DNA from: Roseobacter sp.
GTDB lineage: Bacteria; Pseudomonadota; Alphaproteobacteria; Rhodobacterales; Rhodobacteraceae
Length of the DNA stretch: 64,000 nt
Reading direction: 5' to 3'
NCBI GenBank assembly: GCA_015665415.1
Contig: JADFAE010000017.1
Coordinates: forward strand, 1 to 64,000
A model generated the notes under the pieces. That model was not told where the DNA came from and ran no database searches. It saw nothing but the letters and a program-made list of their open reading frames with translations. The translations under genes and the position numbers were made by a program. This document shows positions 62,133 through 64,000 of this stretch, one piece after another. Positions within the stretch are counted from its first letter, which is position 1. Each line of letters begins with the position of its first letter.

Positions 62133-62174
62133 GCGCCGCGGCACTGATCTGAACCCAAAGAAAATCGCGCGCCC

Positions 62175-62333
62175 ATGAGTGTTCTGGCCTATCTCATCCC
62201 GATTTCACTGCTCCTGGGGGGCGCTGCACTGGCGGCCTTTGTCTATACGGTGCGCTCCAATCAATACGACGACCCCGAAGGCGACTCCCGCCGGATCCTC
62301 AGCGATGAATGGGACGACCACCCCAAGCCGTGA
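62175..62333 (+). CDS. ccoS: cbb3 oxidase maturation protein CcoS
   Basis: This 52-residue protein, MSVLAYLIPISLLLGGAALAAFVYTVRSNQYDDPEGDSRRIL, has one membrane helix and the CcoS signature (YTVRSxQYDDPEGDxxRIL). It completes ccoGHIS, 42 bases after ccoI. Confidence 0.93.
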   Translation: MSVLAYLIPISLLLGGAALAAFVYTVRSNQYDDPEGDSRRILSDEWDDHPKP

Positions 62334-62582
62334 GGGGGCAAATCGGGGGTGAGAAGCAGGAGGTCCGTAGAGTCAGTTCCGCGGGAAGTTGCAACCGTTA
62401 GCGAGACTGGTAAACAACGACTGCTCTCAGCCCAAAGCGGCCTCATGCCTAGCGACCAGCCTGGCGGGCCAGCAGATGCAGGTCGGGCGGAGAGCCGACA
62501 TTCGCGGCTAGTGCAAGCCATGGACATTTCGCCAAATTAGCGGCCTTTCAAGAACGTTAAATTCTCAATCCTTGATCTCACC
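62334..62582. other. Gene-free stretch after ccoS
   Basis: No supported coding region. Contains the degenerate repeat at 62476-62505. No T-run terminator for ccoGHIS is obvious. Confidence 0.4.
62476..62505 (+). repeat. Degenerate intergenic repeat, copy 2
   Basis: Shares ATGCArGTCGGGCGG and GACATTC with 281-310. Its GGAGAGCCGACATTC core is a short imperfect palindrome. Confidence 0.4.
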
Positions 62583-63611
62583 TCAGGCACTAGACAATGA
62601 GGCACGAACCACCAGAGATGTCTCGATCAAAATACTGTTTTGGTTCTTAGCTGCATTGACTAGATTGATAAGCATTTTCGCTGCCTCCTTGCCCATTCGC
62701 CGGTGCGGGACATGAACAGTGGTCAGCGCTGGTGATGAGATTTTCGCGATCTCAATATCGTCAAATCCAGTCACCGAAATATCGTCAGGGACGCATAATC
62801 CTAATTCCTTTGCTTTGGCGATAGCCCCAACAGCAAGAACATCATTGCCGCACATTACTACTGATGGCCGAATCGTCTTACACAAAAGCTGTTCCAGCGC
62901 CGCACCACCTTCGTCTATCCCGTATTCGGCTTCAACGATCGACAACTCCGTTTTGGGAATGCCTGCTTCCATCATGGAGGCATAAATGCCCCTTAGACGC
63001 TCACTGGCCCTGTCGTTGCCCTGAGGGCTAGCTGTGATTGTTGAAAGGCGACGATGACCCATGCTGATCACCCTATCCGCCAAAGCCTTCATTGCTGAGA
63101 AATTGTCAAAGCCAACTGTTGGAACCTTGGCATTCGGATCAAACACCCAGGCGACAACAACTGGGACATTTTGACGTTTGAGAAACTCATAAATCTTTGG
63201 GTCTCGATGCAACCCGATCAACAGAATTCCGTCGGCACCGCGTGAAACCAGGGTGCGGATTTGTTCTTCCTCCAAATCAGCGCGATATGAAGAGGATGCA
63301 ACCAAAAGAGTTACCCCGCTGCATCCCAGTTCTTCTTGAAACGACTGTAAGCCACGCGCAAAAATGGCGTTTTCCATCGTTGGAATGATCGCGCCAATGG
63401 TGTTGGTACGTTTGGCCGCCAGAGCACGCGCGTTAAAATTTGGAGCGTATCCCAATTTGAGAACGGCATCCTCGACCTTTTTACGCGTTCTCTCGACAAC
63501 CCGGTCTGGAGAGTTCAGACAGCGGGACACTGTGGCTGTCGAGACACCGGCCAGCCCAGCTACATCAGCCAGGGTTGGGGTTCGGCCCATATTATTGTCG
63601 TCAATCGTCAT
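62583..63611 (-). CDS. LacI/GalR-family regulator
   Basis: This 342-residue protein has the N-terminal HTH TPTLADVAGLAGVSTATVSRCLNSPDRVVERTRKKVEDAVLKLGYAPN, then a PBP1-like ligand domain (TIGAIIPTMENAIFARGLQSFQEEL, VTGFDDIEIAKISSPALTTVHVPHRRMG). It is divergent from an operon that leaves the window; the ligand is probably a sugar or sugar acid. Confidence 0.94.
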   Translation of the reverse strand: MTIDDNNMGRTPTLADVAGLAGVSTATVSRCLNSPDRVVERTRKKVEDAVLKLGYAPNFNARALAAKRTNTIGAIIPTMENAIFARGLQSFQEELGCSGVTLLVASSSYRADLEEEQIRTLVSRGADGILLIGLHRDPKIYEFLKRQNVPVVVAWVFDPNAKVPTVGFDNFSAMKALADRVISMGHRRLSTITASPQGNDRASERLRGIYASMMEAGIPKTELSIVEAEYGIDEGGAALEQLLCKTIRPSVVMCGNDVLAVGAIAKAKELGLCVPDDISVTGFDDIEIAKISSPALTTVHVPHRRMGKEAAKMLINLVNAAKNQNSILIETSLVVRASLSSA

Positions 63612-63685
63612 TTTGGCTCAGTATCGCATTTCTCAGATTTTTACACCCCATCTCAAAAGCCTAAGTGTCTAGGTTGGTTGCCGTC

Positions 63686-63703
63686 AATGTAAGCGCTTGC
63701 ATT
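63686..63703. promoter_or_regulatory. LacI-type operator O1
   Basis: AATGTAAGC-GCTTGCATT, palindrome with the central GC typical of LacI/GalR operators, one asymmetrical position. Lies between lacI-type gene and the divergent operon. Confidence 0.8.
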
Positions 63704-63709
63704 AGTGAG

Positions 63710-63725
63710 ATGTAAGCGCTTACAT
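63710..63725. promoter_or_regulatory. LacI-type operator O2, perfect
   Basis: ATGTAAGC-GCTTACAT, perfect 16-base palindrome, centre 23 bases from O1 (about two helical turns), which allows cooperative binding. Confidence 0.85.
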
Positions 63726-63769
63726 TAAATTTGCGAATCGAGCCTTTCGCTGTTTGCCCGGAGAAACCA

Positions 63770-63961
63770 ATGCTCTTGATCCTAACTCTTTGTCTGTTTG
63801 CCCTGTTCGGAACAAATGTGGCTTTGGGGGCGATCGGTATGGGAGGGTTCCTGGGGGATGTGTCCGAAATGCTATTTTTGCTCGCTGCCTCGATCTCGTT
63901 TGTCGCAGCAATCTTGCAAAGAGAAGCTGCTGAAAAAAATGCCAAAGAGCAACAGCGCTGA
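63770..63961 (+). CDS. Small membrane protein, unknown
   Basis: This 63-residue protein has two hydrophobic helices (MLLILTLCLFALFGTNVALGAIG, EMLFLLAASISFVAAILQ) and a charged tail (REAAEKNAKEQQR). CGGAGA lies before ATG 63770. First gene behind the two operators; the next gene starts 21 bases on. Confidence 0.6.
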   Translation: MLLILTLCLFALFGTNVALGAIGMGGFLGDVSEMLFLLAASISFVAAILQREAAEKNAKEQQR

Positions 63962-63982
63962 ACTGTCCATCGGGAGGAAAAC

Positions 63983-64000
63983 ATGGACCGGAACAACAAA
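63983..64000 (+). CDS. Start of a gene running out of the window
   Basis: GGGAGGAAAAC precedes an ATG that opens MDRNNK. Only six codons are visible. It is the second gene of the LacI-controlled operon, probably a transport or catabolic component. Confidence 0.5.

Noticed and set aside
1-64000. CRISPR array, restriction-modification or toxin-antitoxin system
   Set aside because: No regularly spaced repeats and no matching protein signatures were seen on either strand.

Overview
The window looks like chromosome of a Rhodobacterales (Roseobacter-clade) alphaproteobacterium. The gene families, the high GC, the ccoNOQP/ccoGHIS plus fnrL/hemN set, a DUF1013 (TrcR-type) regulator, a COQ9-family protein and a small alphaproteobacterial SRP RNA all fit. 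No sequence search was run, so the genus is not fixed.

Region 1 (1-6465) is a decayed integration hotspot. The window opens inside the 3' end of a tRNA gene, most likely initiator tRNA-fMet(CAU). The same 32 bases recur at 5623-5654, which makes a 5.6-kb element flanked by attL/attR-like repeats. Inside lie a compact minus-strand catabolic operon (luciferase-like monooxygenase, flavin reductase, 4-oxalocrotonate-type tautomerase, alpha/beta hydrolase), a divergent LysR regulator, a wrecked replication-initiator-like gene and a frameshifted integrase N-terminus. Tandem GGAAGCAC repeats, which look like integrase arm sites, sit near both ends. Beyond attR are fragments of an IS3-family and an IS66-family transposase, directly before pheT.

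Region 2 (6466-24981) is mostly core genome: pheT, a LysR and methyltransferase pair, a YtoQ-family/GNAT pair, mscS and mscL, alanine dehydrogenase with a divergent Lrp-type regulator, a GMC oxidoreductase, a class I PPK2, rpsU, a COQ9-family gene, a quinone oxidoreductase, a DUF2189 membrane protein, RNase T2 and the DUF1013 regulator.

Region 3 (24982-44284) holds threonine aldolase and the dnaX-ybaB-recR neighbourhood, which is interrupted by an opposite-strand cspA. It continues with a tyrosine-phosphatase-like protein, a cobalamin riboswitch that controls a Cys-rich protein of unknown function, NudC, a cytosolic nucleotidase/phosphodiesterase, the SRP RNA, a hemolysin III-type protein, prephenate dehydratase, a membrane-anchored cytochrome c and a complete YejABEF-type peptide importer.

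Region 4 (44285-62333) is a microaerobic-respiration neighbourhood: hemN and fnrL (divergent), a UspA protein divergent from ccoNOQP, and ccoGHIS for copper delivery and assembly. FNR-type palindromes stand in the hemN/fnrL, uspA/ccoN and ccoG promoter regions. A fourth precedes a structured stretch at 56475-56640 that encodes either a small RNA or a 50-residue protein. Unrelated cassettes (SHMT-like enzyme with LysR, cytochrome P460, LysR, fructokinase) separate the parts of the regulon. Region 5 (62583-64000) is a LacI regulator with two palindromic operators facing an operon that leaves the window.

The most notable items are the tRNA-borne catabolic element, the putative FnrL-controlled small transcript, the riboswitch-controlled orphan gene, and a dispersed intergenic repeat found in three copies.
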